A DNA stretch of 64,000 bases, taken from assembly GCF_009708215.1 (NCBI RefSeq), contig NZ_CP046175.1, forward strand, positions 62,001 through 126,000, written 5' to 3'. Shown in pieces: positions 1 to 8,364 of the stretch. The position numbers were made by a program, and so were the translations under genes. The notes under the pieces are model-generated. The model made no database searches, had not been told where the DNA came from, and saw nothing but the letters and a program-made list of their open reading frames with translations. Source of the stretch: Occultella kanbiaonis (GTDB lineage: Bacteria > Actinomycetota > Actinomycetes > Actinomycetales > Beutenbergiaceae). Numbering within the stretch: position 1 is the stretch's first letter; each line of letters opens with the position of its first letter.

Positions 1-2
1 CG

Positions 3-323
3 GCGATCAAGGCCTGGGTCAACGCCTACTCCGAAGGGCTCGGCATCGAGCTCTCCGGCACGGGTGTCCGGGTGATGACGCTGCTGCCCGGTTGGGTGCG
101 CACGGAGTTCCACGAGCGCGCCGCGATCCGCACGAACTCGATCCCCTCGGTACTGTGGCTTGATGCGGATCGACTGGTCGCCGACTGCCTCGCCGACGTG
201 GACCGCGGCCGGACCAGGTCGGTGCCGTCGCGGCGGTTCAAGGCCCTCGCCTGGGGAGCTCGGCACGCACCGCGACCGTTGGTGAACAGGGCCGCCGCCC
301 TGATCAAGAAGGGACGCAGATGA
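3..323 (+). CDS. Short-chain dehydrogenase/reductase, C-terminal part (5' end outside window)
   Basis: The reading frame is open from the left edge and ends at a TGA. The visible 106 residues carry the C-terminal hallmarks of classical SDRs: a helix with A-Y-S-E-G-L-G-I-E-L, then GTGVRVMTLLPGWVRTEF, the segment following the catalytic Tyr-Lys helix. SDRs reduce or oxidise carbonyl/hydroxyl groups with NAD(P). The catalytic YxxxK and the Rossmann glycine motif lie upstream and cannot be checked. The stop overlaps the next start as ATGA, so it is co-translated with the acyltransferase gene. In that setting it may reduce an acyl- or alkyl-glycerone-phosphate-type ketone, but this is inferred from context only. 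Confidence 0.8.
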   Translation, partial: AIKAWVNAYSEGLGIELSGTGVRVMTLLPGWVRTEFHERAAIRTNSIPSVLWLDADRLVADCLADVDRGRTRSVPSRRFKALAWGARHAPRPLVNRAAALIKKGRR

Positions 324-1072
324 GCGCACAGCGTAGGACCGCCCGGTACCACCGCGCGTGGCACCGCTGGCTGCGTTACGTCGCCCAGCGGCTGATCATG
401 CGGCCCGTGATCTTCGCGAACACCCGGGTGACCGTCGAGGGGGAACGGCACCTCGCCGGCATCGACGGACCGTTCATCCTGGTCGCCAACCACTCCAGCC
501 ACCTGGACGCACCGCTGTGCATGACCGCGCTGCCGTACCGGGTCACGAAGAACCTCGCCACGGCGACGGCGGCGGACTACTTCTACAGGCAGAAGTGGCG
601 CAGCACGCTGACCTCCTTCTTCTTCAACTCCTACCCCGTCGAACGGGGCAGCAACCGCGGCAAGGGCGCCGGGATGTCAGTGTCCCTGCTGCGCCAGGGC
701 GTGCCGCTGTTGATCTTCCCGGAGGGCACCCGGTCCCGGACCGGCGAGATGGCCGCGTTCAAGCCCGGCGCCGCGGCGCTCGCCCGGTCCCTGCACGTGC
801 CGCTGATCCCGGTGGCGCTGGTCGGCGCGTACGACGCGATGCCGGTGGGCGCCGCGTGGCCCAAGCCGGGCCGGATGCCCGTGAAGGTGATCGTCGGAAA
901 GCCCGTCCGGGCCCGCGCCGGCGAGAGCCTGCCGGACCTGAACGCGCGCCTCACGGCGCGGGTGCGCGCCATGCACACCATGCAGACCTCGTACGTCCTC
1001 GTCACCGATGACGACCGAGCCACCAAAGCGCCGGAGACCGACCTCGGCCAGGCACAGGAGGATGTTTCATGA
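320..1072 (+). CDS. PlsC-type 1-acyl-glycerol-3-phosphate acyltransferase family protein
   Basis: A 250-residue protein of the PlsC/LPLAT family, which acylates the sn-2 position of lysophosphatidate-like lipids at the inner membrane face. The catalytic HX4D motif is NHSSHLD (His58, Asp63), and the phosphate-binding FPEGTRSR block lies near residue 135. The length is normal for the family. ATG overlaps the upstream SDR stop (ATGA) and its own TGA overlaps the next ATG, so three genes are translationally coupled. Pairing with an alkyl-DHAP-synthase-like enzyme suggests that it acylates an ether or modified glycerolipid backbone rather than serving as the housekeeping PlsC. That specificity is an inference. 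Confidence 0.88.
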   Translation: MSAQRRTARYHRAWHRWLRYVAQRLIMRPVIFANTRVTVEGERHLAGIDGPFILVANHSSHLDAPLCMTALPYRVTKNLATATAADYFYRQKWRSTLTSFFFNSYPVERGSNRGKGAGMSVSLLRQGVPLLIFPEGTRSRTGEMAAFKPGAAALARSLHVPLIPVALVGAYDAMPVGAAWPKPGRMPVKVIVGKPVRARAGESLPDLNARLTARVRAMHTMQTSYVLVTDDDRATKAPETDLGQAQEDVS

Positions 1073-2751
1073 CCGACGTCGAACACCAGAAATGGTGGGG
1101 TTGGGGCGTGGAGGGCATCGCCTTCCATCACGAGGACAAGCCGGCGTTCGCGGGCTTCGTCCTGGACAAGGTCGGTATCGACCTGACCCAGCCCGGCGGC
1201 GAACCGCCGACGTTCGACGAGATCGAGGTGCCGGCCAGCCGCCTCGGCGACGACCTCGGCGCCCGGTTGCGGGCCGCCGTCGGCGATCACCAGGTCAGTA
1301 CCGACGACATGCTGCGCGTCGTGCACACCTACGGCAAGGGCATGCGCGACCTGGTCCGGGTACGGGCCGGTGACCTGCCCCGGGTCCCGGACGCGGTGGT
1401 CTACCCGGCGAACGAGGACGAGGTGCGCGCCGTCGTCGACGCGGCCGTGGCCGCGGACGCCGTCCTGATCCCGTTCGGTGGCGGCTCGAACATCTCGGGC
1501 AGCCTGACCCCGCAGCCGCGCGAGGAGCGCACGGTCATCTCCCTCGACCTCGGCCGGATGAACCGGGTGCTCGAGATCGACGAGAGCTCCGGCCTCGCCC
1601 GGATCCAGGCCGGCGGCCTCGGGCCGGACATCGAGGAACAGCTCACCACGCGCGGGTGGACGATGGGCCACCAGCCCGACTCGTTCAAGCACTCCACGCT
1701 CGGCGGTTGGATCGCGACCCGTTCCTCGGGGATGCAGTCGGACAAGTACGGCGACATCGCCGACATCACCCGCGGGATGCGGGTCGTGCTGCCGGGCAAG
1801 GTCGTCGAGCTGCGGCCGCTCCCGTCGACCTCCACCGGGCCGAGCGTGCGCGAGATGATCATCGGCAGTGAGGGGCGCCTCGGCGTCGTCACCGAGGCCT
1901 GGGTGAACGTGCACCGGGTCCCCGAGAACCGCGACGTCATCGCGTACCTGTTCCCGAACTGGGCGGCCGGGCTCGCGGCCATGGCGGAGATCTCCACCTC
2001 CGACGCCTCACCCACGATCACCAGGGTCTCCGACGCCAACGAGACCTCGTTCTCGCTCGCGACCCGCAAGGCCTCGAAGGGCATCTCCGGCAAGGTCGGC
2101 GAGGGCCTCTTCGAGGTGCTGCGCCGGCGCGGCTGGGACCTCGAGAAGGTCTGTCTGTCCTACATCGGCTACGAGGGCGGCACCGCGAAGATCCGGGCCG
2201 AGAAGTCCATCGTCGGCAAGATCATCGGCAAGCACGGCGGCATCCGGCTCGGCCGTGGCCCCGGGGCGCTGTACGACCAGAAGAAGTTCGACACCCCCTA
2301 CATCCGCGACTTCCTGCTGGACCGTGGCGCGATCGGGGACGTCTCCGAGACCGCCGCGCCCTGGTCGAAGCTGGGCCAGGTCTACACCACGACGGTCCGG
2401 GCGGCGCGAGCGAAGTTCGCCGAGCTGGGTGTCACCGGGTTCATCATGTGTCACCTGTCGCACTCGTATCACTCGGGTGCCTGCCTGTACTTCACGTTCG
2501 CGTTCCCGCCGAACGCCGGCGATGACTTCCTCGGCCAGTACGACGCGGTGAAGACCGTGATCCAGCAGTCGTTCATCGACGCCGGGGCCACCCTCTCGCA
2601 CCACCACGGGGTGGGTACCGACCACGCGCCGTGGCTCGAGCAGGACATCTCCGAGGCGGGGACGGACCTGATGGTTGGCCTGCTGCGTGCGGCGGACCCG
2701 GGACGCAACCTGAACCCGGGCACGCTGATCCCCGACCACCGGGAGTGGTGA
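1069..2751 (+). CDS. FAD-binding oxidase, alkyldihydroxyacetonephosphate synthase (AgpS) family
   Basis: A 560-residue flavoprotein. The FAD-binding PCMH domain shows FGGGSNISGSL (around residue 145), and the AGPS signature DSFKHSTLGGWIATRSSGMQ follows. A C-terminal SHHHGVG segment (around residue 511) matches the histidine-rich active-site loop of alkyl-DHAP synthases. Characterised AGPS enzymes exchange the acyl group of acyl-DHAP for a fatty alcohol, making the ether bond of plasmalogens; bacterial homologues are often unassigned. AGGAGG lies 7 nt before the ATG, which overlaps the preceding stop. The neighbours (SDR, PlsC-like) fit a glycerolipid or ether-lipid pathway. A distinct oxidase specificity (D-lactate or glycolate oxidase-like) remains possible. 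Confidence 0.85.
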   Translation: MTDVEHQKWWGWGVEGIAFHHEDKPAFAGFVLDKVGIDLTQPGGEPPTFDEIEVPASRLGDDLGARLRAAVGDHQVSTDDMLRVVHTYGKGMRDLVRVRAGDLPRVPDAVVYPANEDEVRAVVDAAVAADAVLIPFGGGSNISGSLTPQPREERTVISLDLGRMNRVLEIDESSGLARIQAGGLGPDIEEQLTTRGWTMGHQPDSFKHSTLGGWIATRSSGMQSDKYGDIADITRGMRVVLPGKVVELRPLPSTSTGPSVREMIIGSEGRLGVVTEAWVNVHRVPENRDVIAYLFPNWAAGLAAMAEISTSDASPTITRVSDANETSFSLATRKASKGISGKVGEGLFEVLRRRGWDLEKVCLSYIGYEGGTAKIRAEKSIVGKIIGKHGGIRLGRGPGALYDQKKFDTPYIRDFLLDRGAIGDVSETAAPWSKLGQVYTTTVRAARAKFAELGVTGFIMCHLSHSYHSGACLYFTFAFPPNAGDDFLGQYDAVKTVIQQSFIDAGATLSHHHGVGTDHAPWLEQDISEAGTDLMVGLLRAADPGRNLNPGTLIPDHREW

Positions 2752-2868
2752 GGACGCCGGCGCGCGTTGCGTTGGTCGGGGGACCGGCGCGCACCGCGTG
2801 CCGGCCGGCTCCGCCGCGACCCTGATCGAGCCGTCGGCGCGGCGGCCGAGAGGCGACCGCGGAGCGGC

Positions 2869-3084
2869 TCAGAGCGGGTGCAGCCGGCCCGAACCGACGG
2901 CCACCCGGACCACCCGGTCGCCGAAGTCCACCAGGGTGGCGATCTCACCCTCCACGCCGACCACGCGGCCGAGCCCGTGACGGTCGTGGGTGACCCGCTG
3001 TCCCACCTCGAACAACACCGGCGGCGGGGGCGGTAGGCGGAGGTTGTTGAACGGGCTGGACGCGAGCGAACGGGGGGTGGCCAT
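2869..3084 (-). CDS. Small CarD/KOW-like domain protein (71 aa)
   Basis: After a proline-rich linker (LRLPPPPPV), residues 24-70 form one small beta-domain: FEVGQRVTHDRHGLGRVVGV, then a strand-rich tail ending in RLHPL. The 'G..V.H...GLG.V' pattern is typical of CarD N-terminal/Tudor-like RNA-polymerase-interaction folds and of short uncharacterised actinobacterial proteins. The C-terminal DNA-binding half of CarD is absent, so it is not a full CarD. A purine-rich GAGAGGATGC tract precedes the ATG. It is divergent from the phosphatase gene. Function is unknown; binding of a protein partner through the beta-domain is only a suggestion. Confidence 0.6.
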   Translation of the reverse strand: MATPRSLASSPFNNLRLPPPPPVLFEVGQRVTHDRHGLGRVVGVEGEIATLVDFGDRVVRVAVGSGRLHPL

Positions 3085-3105
3085 CCCTCAAGCATCCTCT
3101 CTTCT

Positions 3106-3126
3106 GGCCGAATGTCACGTTCGGCC
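3106..3126. promoter_or_regulatory. Inverted repeat in divergent intergenic region
   Basis: Perfect 7-bp arms GGCCGAA / TTCGGCC separated by 7 nt. It lies between the starts of the divergent CarD-like and histidine-phosphatase genes. It could be an operator or simply a hairpin; no regulator is assigned. Confidence 0.35.
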
Positions 3127-3173
3127 TCGAAGGGGCCGGACCCGACCGGCTCGCAGATCCTAGGCTGGGGGCG

Positions 3174-4016
3174 ATGAGCCACGTCGCGAGCCCCGGTGAG
3201 CAGCCCGATCCGCACGGGCGGACGGCAACGGTCGAGGCCGAGCGGGCCACGTGGTCGCCCGCGAATGTGGTGCTCGTGCGCCACGGCGAGTCCGTCGCGA
3301 ACGCCAGGCACCTGTTCACCGGCGTGATCGACGTCGGCCTCACCCCGGCCGGCGAGGCCGAGTGCGTGCTCGCCGGTCAACGCCTGGCCGGCGCGGGCTG
3401 GGTGCCGGACGTGATCTGCACCTCCGAGCTCGTGCGCGGCTGGCGCACCGCGGACCTGATGCGCACGGCGTGGCCGGAGGTCGTCCCCGTGGAGCGGGAC
3501 TGGCGGCTCAACGAGCGCAACTACGGCGCCCTGTCCGGGTACCTGAAGACCGAGATCGCCGAGCGGTTCGGCCGTGACCGGTTCCTGTACTGGCGGCGCT
3601 CCCTCGAGGGCCGCCCGCCCCCGCTCACGCCGGAGTTGCTCGCTCTCTGGCGGGTCCTGCCCCCGTTCGACGTGCTCCCACCGCAGGCACTGACGGCGAC
3701 CGAGTCCCTCGCTGACGTCGTGGCGCGGGTCCGGCCCTGGGTTGCAGAGGTGCTCGGCGCGCACGTCTCCGCCGGTCGGCGGGTCCTGTTGGTCGCGCAC
3801 GGCAACTCCCTGCGGGCCGTCTGCGGTGTCCTGGACCGGCTCGACGGCGACGAGCTCGCGGCGCTCAACCTCCCGAACGCGCGACCCCTCGCCTACCGGT
3901 TGCGCGCCGCCCAGGAGGCTACCGCCCCGGTGCCCACGGTCCGCGGCGGCGAGTACCTGGACCCGGGAGCGGCCCACGCGGAGGCCGCCGCGATCGCTGC
4001 GGAGGGCGGGACGTAG
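3174..4016 (+). CDS. Histidine phosphatase family protein (phosphoglycerate-mutase-like)
   Basis: A 280-residue protein of the histidine phosphatase/dPGM branch. The phospho-acceptor motif VLVRHGES places the catalytic His at residue 37, after about 30 extra residues. The second catalytic histidine is in LLVAHGNSLRAV near residue 205, and an ELVRGWRTADL helix and RLNERNYGAL block resemble BPG-dependent phosphoglycerate mutases. These enzymes transfer or hydrolyse phosphate through phosphohistidine. The spacing and N-E-R-N-Y-G block argue for a GpmA-like mutase, yet the sequence departs from housekeeping GpmA in the middle, so a related phosphatase is possible. It precedes the MDMPI-like gene by 20 nt and may be co-transcribed with it. 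Confidence 0.8.
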   Translation: MSHVASPGEQPDPHGRTATVEAERATWSPANVVLVRHGESVANARHLFTGVIDVGLTPAGEAECVLAGQRLAGAGWVPDVICTSELVRGWRTADLMRTAWPEVVPVERDWRLNERNYGALSGYLKTEIAERFGRDRFLYWRRSLEGRPPPLTPELLALWRVLPPFDVLPPQALTATESLADVVARVRPWVAEVLGAHVSAGRRVLLVAHGNSLRAVCGVLDRLDGDELAALNLPNARPLAYRLRAAQEATAPVPTVRGGEYLDPGAAHAEAAAIAAEGGT

Positions 4017-4036
4017 GCCGGTGCTACCGTGCGCCG

Positions 4037-4693
4037 GTGGACCTCTTCTCGCGGTCGTGGGCGGCGCTGCGCGCCGCGGTGGCCGAACTCGCCGACGAGG
4101 ACCTGGCGCAGCCGTCCGGCTGTGCCGGCTGGCTGGTCAGGGATCTTGTGTGCCACCTGGTCATCGACGCACAGGATGTGCTGATCACATTGGCGACGCC
4201 GGCGGATGCGGAGCCGACCCGTGACGCGGCGAGCTACTGGGAGGTATCCGCGACGCCGCCGACCGGCGCGGATCCGCTCGATGCGCTGACCGTGCGGCTC
4301 GCCGCCGCGTACGGCGAGCCGTGGCTGTTGAGGTTCCACCTGGACGACGTCGGTTCGGCCGCGGGACGCGCGGCGGGACTCGCCGACCCGGACCTGCGGG
4401 TCGGCACCCGCGACGAGGTGCTCACCGTCCGCGACTACCTGGACGCCTACGTCATCGAGTGGACGTTGCACCATCTCGACCTGATCGCGCACCTGCCCGG
4501 GCGCGCCGCACCGCCCGCAGCCGGGCTCGCCCGCTCCCGCGCGCTGCTGGAGGAGATCGCAGGCGCGTCGTTCCCGGCGTCGTTCTCCGACACCGATGCC
4601 CTGCTCATCGGGACCGGACGGCGGACGGCGACCGAGCCCGAGCGCGCCCGGCTCGGCCCGTTGTCCGGCCGGCTCCCGTTCGTCCTCGGGTGA
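4037..4693 (+). CDS. Mycothiol-dependent maleylpyruvate isomerase / DinB-like family protein
   Basis: A 218-residue protein starting at GTG. The N-terminal half follows the MDMPI_N/DinB four-helix pattern: a CAGWLVRDLVCHL helix carrying a candidate metal-ligand His, then a further helix with a YVIEWTLHHLDLIAHL histidine cluster around residue 142. Such actinobacterial proteins bind a divalent metal and use mycothiol as co-substrate; most are unassigned. Substrate cannot be told from sequence. It ends 18 nt before the methyltransferase gene and probably belongs to the same transcript. Confidence 0.75.
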   Translation: MDLFSRSWAALRAAVAELADEDLAQPSGCAGWLVRDLVCHLVIDAQDVLITLATPADAEPTRDAASYWEVSATPPTGADPLDALTVRLAAAYGEPWLLRFHLDDVGSAAGRAAGLADPDLRVGTRDEVLTVRDYLDAYVIEWTLHHLDLIAHLPGRAAPPAAGLARSRALLEEIAGASFPASFSDTDALLIGTGRRTATEPERARLGPLSGRLPFVLG

Positions 4694-4711
4694 GCGTCTA
4701 GGCTGATCGGC

Positions 4712-5566
4712 GTGCCCGAGCCCGTAGCACCCGATGGCGTAGCACCCGATGGCGCAGCACCCGACCGGCCCGCTCCAGATCCCGCCGCCGGGGCCGTGGC
4801 GCCCGGCCCGGCCCGCCCTGCCGCCCGGGTGCCCGACCCCGGGCATTTCGATGCGGACCCGTCCGGCTACGAGGCGGGCCGCCCGCCGTACCCGGACGCG
4901 CTCTGGTCGCGGCTGCGCACCCTAGGCGTGCTGCGACCCGGTCTGCGCGCCCTCGACCTCGGCGCCGGCACCGGCCAGGCGACCGGGCCGCTCCTGGCTG
5001 CCGGGCTGAGCGTGACCGCGGTCGAGCCGGGCGAACGGTTGGCGCGGCGCCTTGCCGAGCGGTTCCCTGCCGCGCGGTTGCGGGTGGCCCGCACCGAGGA
5101 CGTCGAGCTGCCCCGGGCGGGTTATGACGTCGCCGTCGCAGCCACGTCGATCCACTGGATGGACCTCGACGTGGTGCTGCCACGCGTGCGGGAGGCCCTG
5201 GCCACCGACGGCCGGTTCCTCGTCTGGCGCACCGAGTTCGGGGACCCGACGGCGTCGCTGACCCCGTTCCGGGAACGCGTCGCCGAGATCGTGGCGCGTC
5301 GCCCGCCCGTGGTCGATGTGCGTCGTCGTGGCGGGACGGCGGAGCTCGCCAGGGCACTGACCGCGGGTGACCTGTTCGCGGTCGAGGAGATCGACGTCAC
5401 CCGCTGGAGCGTCGACCTCGACGAGGCCCGGGTGCGGGCCCTGTTCGCGACGTTCAGCGACTGGAACGAGGCCGAGGTCGCCGCTGCCGGTGACGCCGCC
5501 CGGGACCTCGGCGGCACCGTCCGCGAGCATTACGTCACGCCGCTGATCGTGCTCCGCGGCACCTGA
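4712..5566 (+). CDS. Class I SAM-dependent methyltransferase
   Basis: A 284-residue protein. Residues 1-45 are a Pro/Ala/Asp-rich tail coded partly by a 15-nt tandem repeat; the Rossmann methyltransferase domain starts near residue 50. Motif I is LDLGAGTGQATGPL (around residue 80), followed by an acidic residue at the end of strand 2 (AVEPGE) and a strand-4 block DVAVAATSIHWMD. The arrangement matches the UbiE/Trm9-like type 11 methyltransferases; substrate is unknown. GTG start is uncertain because the repeat-coded tail is dispensable for the fold, and a start nearer codon 45 is conceivable. Confidence 0.8.
   Translation: MPEPVAPDGVAPDGAAPDRPAPDPAAGAVAPGPARPAARVPDPGHFDADPSGYEAGRPPYPDALWSRLRTLGVLRPGLRALDLGAGTGQATGPLLAAGLSVTAVEPGERLARRLAERFPAARLRVARTEDVELPRAGYDVAVAATSIHWMDLDVVLPRVREALATDGRFLVWRTEFGDPTASLTPFRERVAEIVARRPPVVDVRRRGGTAELARALTAGDLFAVEEIDVTRWSVDLDEARVRALFATFSDWNEAEVAAAGDAARDLGGTVREHYVTPLIVLRGT
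4724..4768 (+). repeat. 15-nt in-frame tandem repeat (two exact copies and one diverged)
   Basis: GTAGCACCCGATGGC occurs twice back to back, followed by a diverged third copy (GCAGCACCCGACCGG). It codes V/A-A-P-D-G/R near the methyltransferase N-terminus and could change copy number by slippage without shifting frame. Confidence 0.75.
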
Positions 5567-5583
5567 CGGACGCTGCGGCCGAC

Positions 5584-5614
5584 GCCGGCCCTGCCGATTC
5601 CGGGCAGGACCGGC
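5584..5614. terminator. Bidirectional terminator-like hairpin between convergent genes
   Basis: Twelve-base arms (gccggccctgcc / ggcaggaccggc) with one mismatch and a 7-nt loop lie in the 54-nt gap between the ends of the methyltransferase and the leftward secreted-protein gene. There is no U-tract, as is usual in high-GC actinobacteria. Confidence 0.5.
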
Positions 5615-5620
5615 ATCGTG

Positions 5621-8218
5621 TCAGCCGACCCGGACCACCAGCGGCTCCGAGGTGGACGTCCCGGCCGCGTTCGAGAACTCCGCGTGGTAGCGGTACTCGC
5701 CCGCGGGCCGGCCGAGTACAGCCGTCGACGCCTGCTGCGCGGCCGGAGTAGCCGCGATCAGCTCCTGGGTGTCGATGAGCACCCCGTCCTCGTAGAGCCG
5801 GTACGCCGTCGCGTTCGTACCCCACCACAGGTCGGCCGTGACCGCGTAGTCCGGCTCGGCGACGTGGTTGTCGTGGGAGAGCACCGGGACCGCCGGCTTC
5901 GCGTCGCGCACCCGGACGGTGGTCGAGCCGGTCGGGACGCTCCCGGCCGCGTTGCTCAGCGTGCCGGTGTACTGGTAGTCACCGTCCACCCGGCCGGTCA
6001 GGGGGACCCGGACCGTCTGGGCCGCCGGGGAGGCCGGCGCCAGCGTGCGGGTCGCGACCAGGTTGCCGTTCTCGTACAGGCGGAAGACGGTCGCGTTGAC
6101 GCCCCACCACAGGTTCAGCGTGACGGCGAAGGTGCCGTCCGTGACGCCGCTGTGCCCGCTGTCCGTGGACAGCACGGCCGTGGCGGCCGGTGGCCGGGTG
6201 GCCAGCTCCGCCGGCGTCGCGAACGTGTAGGTGACATCCAGCGCGCCCTCGTGCGGGACCCAGAGCAGATGCTGGCGCCGGGTCCCACCCAACGCGACGC
6301 GGTCCGTCGCGGCGAACCTGGCGTCGCGCGCGGAGTCGAAGGCGATCTCGAACGTCGCGCCGTTGCGGGCAAGGGTCAGGCCGGTGACACCGGTCAGGTC
6401 GACGGCATCACCGGACCGGACGACGGTGCCGTCCGAGAACGTCAGCACGTCCCCGGGTTGCACGAGCAGCGGCACCAGCGCCCGGCCCGGTTCGGGGGTG
6501 CGGATCCGCTGGGTGAACGCATGGTCCTGGAAGCTCATGTCGGTATCGGTGCCGATCGCGGGATCGAGGTAGGCGACACTGAAGTCGCCGGTCACCGCGT
6601 TCACCTCGGGGGCCGTGAGCACGGTGCCGCCGCGTTCGGGAGCGCTGTAGTAGGTGGGATCCACCTCCACGACCGCGATCTCCGACGCGTCGGGAAAGTG
6701 GCCCCAACCGTCGTCGGTGTGGTTGTTCAGCACCAGCGCCAGCGTGCCCATGGTCGGGTGCCAGAGCAGGCCGGGGCCCATCCGGAGTCGACGGTACGGC
6801 CCACCGTGTCCGTCCCGGTGACCGAGCGCCGCGGTCAGGTAGTAGGAGGGTCGGCGGACGAACAGGTAGTCCAGATCGAAGCTGCCCGCCTGGCGCACCT
6901 CGGTGAACCGCTCGCTCGCGTGGTAGGGCAGCGCCTCGATCGCGGCCTCGCGCTGGGCGACCGTGAGCCCGAGGGGTGCCCGGCTGCCATGCATCCAGGT
7001 CCGCGGCGAGGTGCCCTTCTTCTCCAGCGGGACCACCGCGCTGGGGTCCGCGGCCCACGACTGGCGGGCGGCGAGGATCTCGACGTCGGTCGGGTGGAAC
7101 GCGCCGATCACCGGCAGTTCGCCGAGCAGGGCCCGACCCAGCGCCGATCGGTCCTTGACCTCGCTCGGCTGCACCGAGCTCGCGAACGCCGTGTTCCGGA
7201 CGCAGATCGCCGCCCAGTGCACCCACCCGGCCCGGTCCGGCTCCCAGACGGCGGCCAGGCTGACGAAGCCCATCATCGAACGCGCCATCTCGACCGCCTG
7301 CGGCACGCCCGCCTGCGCCGCGTCGGCAAGGTCCGGCAGGGCGACCGTGAACGAGTAGCCGTTGTCGTAGCCGGCCGGCTCCATCGAGTGGCCCGCGGGC
7401 GTGATGCTGTGCTCAAGCAGCTCGGTCCAGCACTCGTCCGCGGAGGCGGCGATGCTGGGGTCGCCGAGCGCCTCGGCGGCGTTGGCCACCCCGACGAGGC
7501 CGGCGACGACCTGGTTCGTGTAGGGGACCGGCCGGGTCCAGTGCGGCTTGGACCGGTCGGTCAGCCAGACCGCGGCGGCCCGCAGGGCCGCCTCGATGCG
7601 CGGCAGCATCCCGGGGAGCTCTCCGGCCTCGGCGAGGTAGGTGTGGGTCAGCGACAGGGCAACGGAACCGAAACCTGTCGGCGACAGGTGCGGGACGTCG
7701 TAGGCGTACTCCGACCACGCTCCGCTCGGCAGCTGGATGCCGAGGTAGTAGGTGAGCGCTGCCTCCAGGCGGTCGCGCAGCCTGGCGTCGCCGAAGTACG
7801 GGTTCCAGGAGCGATCGTGCGTCAGGAACCAGGTCAGGGTGGCGACCTGCTCCATCTCCCTTGCGTTGTACGGCTGCTCTGGTGAACGCCACCAGCCGTC
7901 CTCCATCCACCCGTAGTTCGGCTCCAAGTCGCGGATGCTGTTCGCCATCGGGGCGACCACCGTCAGGTAGCCGGAGAGGACCTGCTCGGAGTCCTCGAAC
8001 GCGGTGCGGTCCGGCGGCGCGTCGAGCGGGTCGACGAGCGGCAGCACCGTCCCCTCCGACGTCGCCCAGACCCGGGTGGCGGGGGCGGCGCCGAGTGCCA
8101 GTGCACCCGCCAGGCCCGCGGTGCCGAGGAGAATGGTGCGCCGGGACACCCCGGCGCGGATCCGGTCGTTGTCCTGTGGGCTCCGAGGTTCGGGGCCGGC
8201 CTGGTTCTGAGCGTGCAT
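5621..8218 (-). CDS. Tat-exported putative carbohydrate-active protein, unrecognised family, with two C-terminal Ig/FnIII-like repeats
   Basis: 865 residues from the ATG that has GGAGGG about 8 nt upstream. A Tat signal (SRRTILLG, Arg26-27) and hydrophobic h-region are followed by an alpha-helical region resembling an (alpha/alpha) toroid: YGWMEDGW (102-109), WNPY (138-141), SGAWSEY, PTGFG, HW..PVPYTNQVVAGL. A beta-rich part follows with RRPSYYL and GPGLLWHP. This architecture resembles polysaccharide lyases and some hydrolases, but I recognise no CAZy signature. The last ~190 residues are two repeats with LWWGVNAT/LWWGTNAT..RLYE.G, a module common in secreted glycoside hydrolases. It is paralogous to the protein at 9752-12037, which lacks these repeats. 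It is the last gene of the leftward importer operon, so it probably attacks the imported glycan. Confidence 0.72.
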   Translation of the reverse strand: MHAQNQAGPEPRSPQDNDRIRAGVSRRTILLGTAGLAGALALGAAPATRVWATSEGTVLPLVDPLDAPPDRTAFEDSEQVLSGYLTVVAPMANSIRDLEPNYGWMEDGWWRSPEQPYNAREMEQVATLTWFLTHDRSWNPYFGDARLRDRLEAALTYYLGIQLPSGAWSEYAYDVPHLSPTGFGSVALSLTHTYLAEAGELPGMLPRIEAALRAAAVWLTDRSKPHWTRPVPYTNQVVAGLVGVANAAEALGDPSIAASADECWTELLEHSITPAGHSMEPAGYDNGYSFTVALPDLADAAQAGVPQAVEMARSMMGFVSLAAVWEPDRAGWVHWAAICVRNTAFASSVQPSEVKDRSALGRALLGELPVIGAFHPTDVEILAARQSWAADPSAVVPLEKKGTSPRTWMHGSRAPLGLTVAQREAAIEALPYHASERFTEVRQAGSFDLDYLFVRRPSYYLTAALGHRDGHGGPYRRLRMGPGLLWHPTMGTLALVLNNHTDDGWGHFPDASEIAVVEVDPTYYSAPERGGTVLTAPEVNAVTGDFSVAYLDPAIGTDTDMSFQDHAFTQRIRTPEPGRALVPLLVQPGDVLTFSDGTVVRSGDAVDLTGVTGLTLARNGATFEIAFDSARDARFAATDRVALGGTRRQHLLWVPHEGALDVTYTFATPAELATRPPAATAVLSTDSGHSGVTDGTFAVTLNLWWGVNATVFRLYENGNLVATRTLAPASPAAQTVRVPLTGRVDGDYQYTGTLSNAAGSVPTGSTTVRVRDAKPAVPVLSHDNHVAEPDYAVTADLWWGTNATAYRLYEDGVLIDTQELIAATPAAQQASTAVLGRPAGEYRYHAEFSNAAGTSTSEPLVVRVG

Positions 8219-8277
8219 CTGCATTCCCTCCATTGGGTTCCTTGCGCCCGGGCGCCCGCGGCGGGCCCCGGGTGGCG

Positions 8278-8300
8278 CGATCCCGCGATGCGCGGGATCG
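8278..8300 (-). promoter_or_regulatory. Intercistronic hairpin upstream of secreted-protein gene
   Basis: Perfect 10-bp stem (cgatcccgcg / cgcgggatcg) with a 3-nt loop lies in the 146-nt gap between the dehydrogenase and the downstream Tat-exported protein. It may be an mRNA processing/stability element or partial terminator; no U-tract follows. Confidence 0.45.
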
Positions 8301-8364
8301 GTCCAACATGCAGTTCCGGCAGTGACGGTCCGCCCCGCCGAGTCGGCGAGGAACGTGGCCCGGA

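Noticed and set aside
5618-7885. 755-codon plus-strand frame opposite the exported-protein gene
   Set aside because: Arg/Gly/Val-rich antisense shadow; the minus-strand gene has a Tat signal, RBS and a paralogue.
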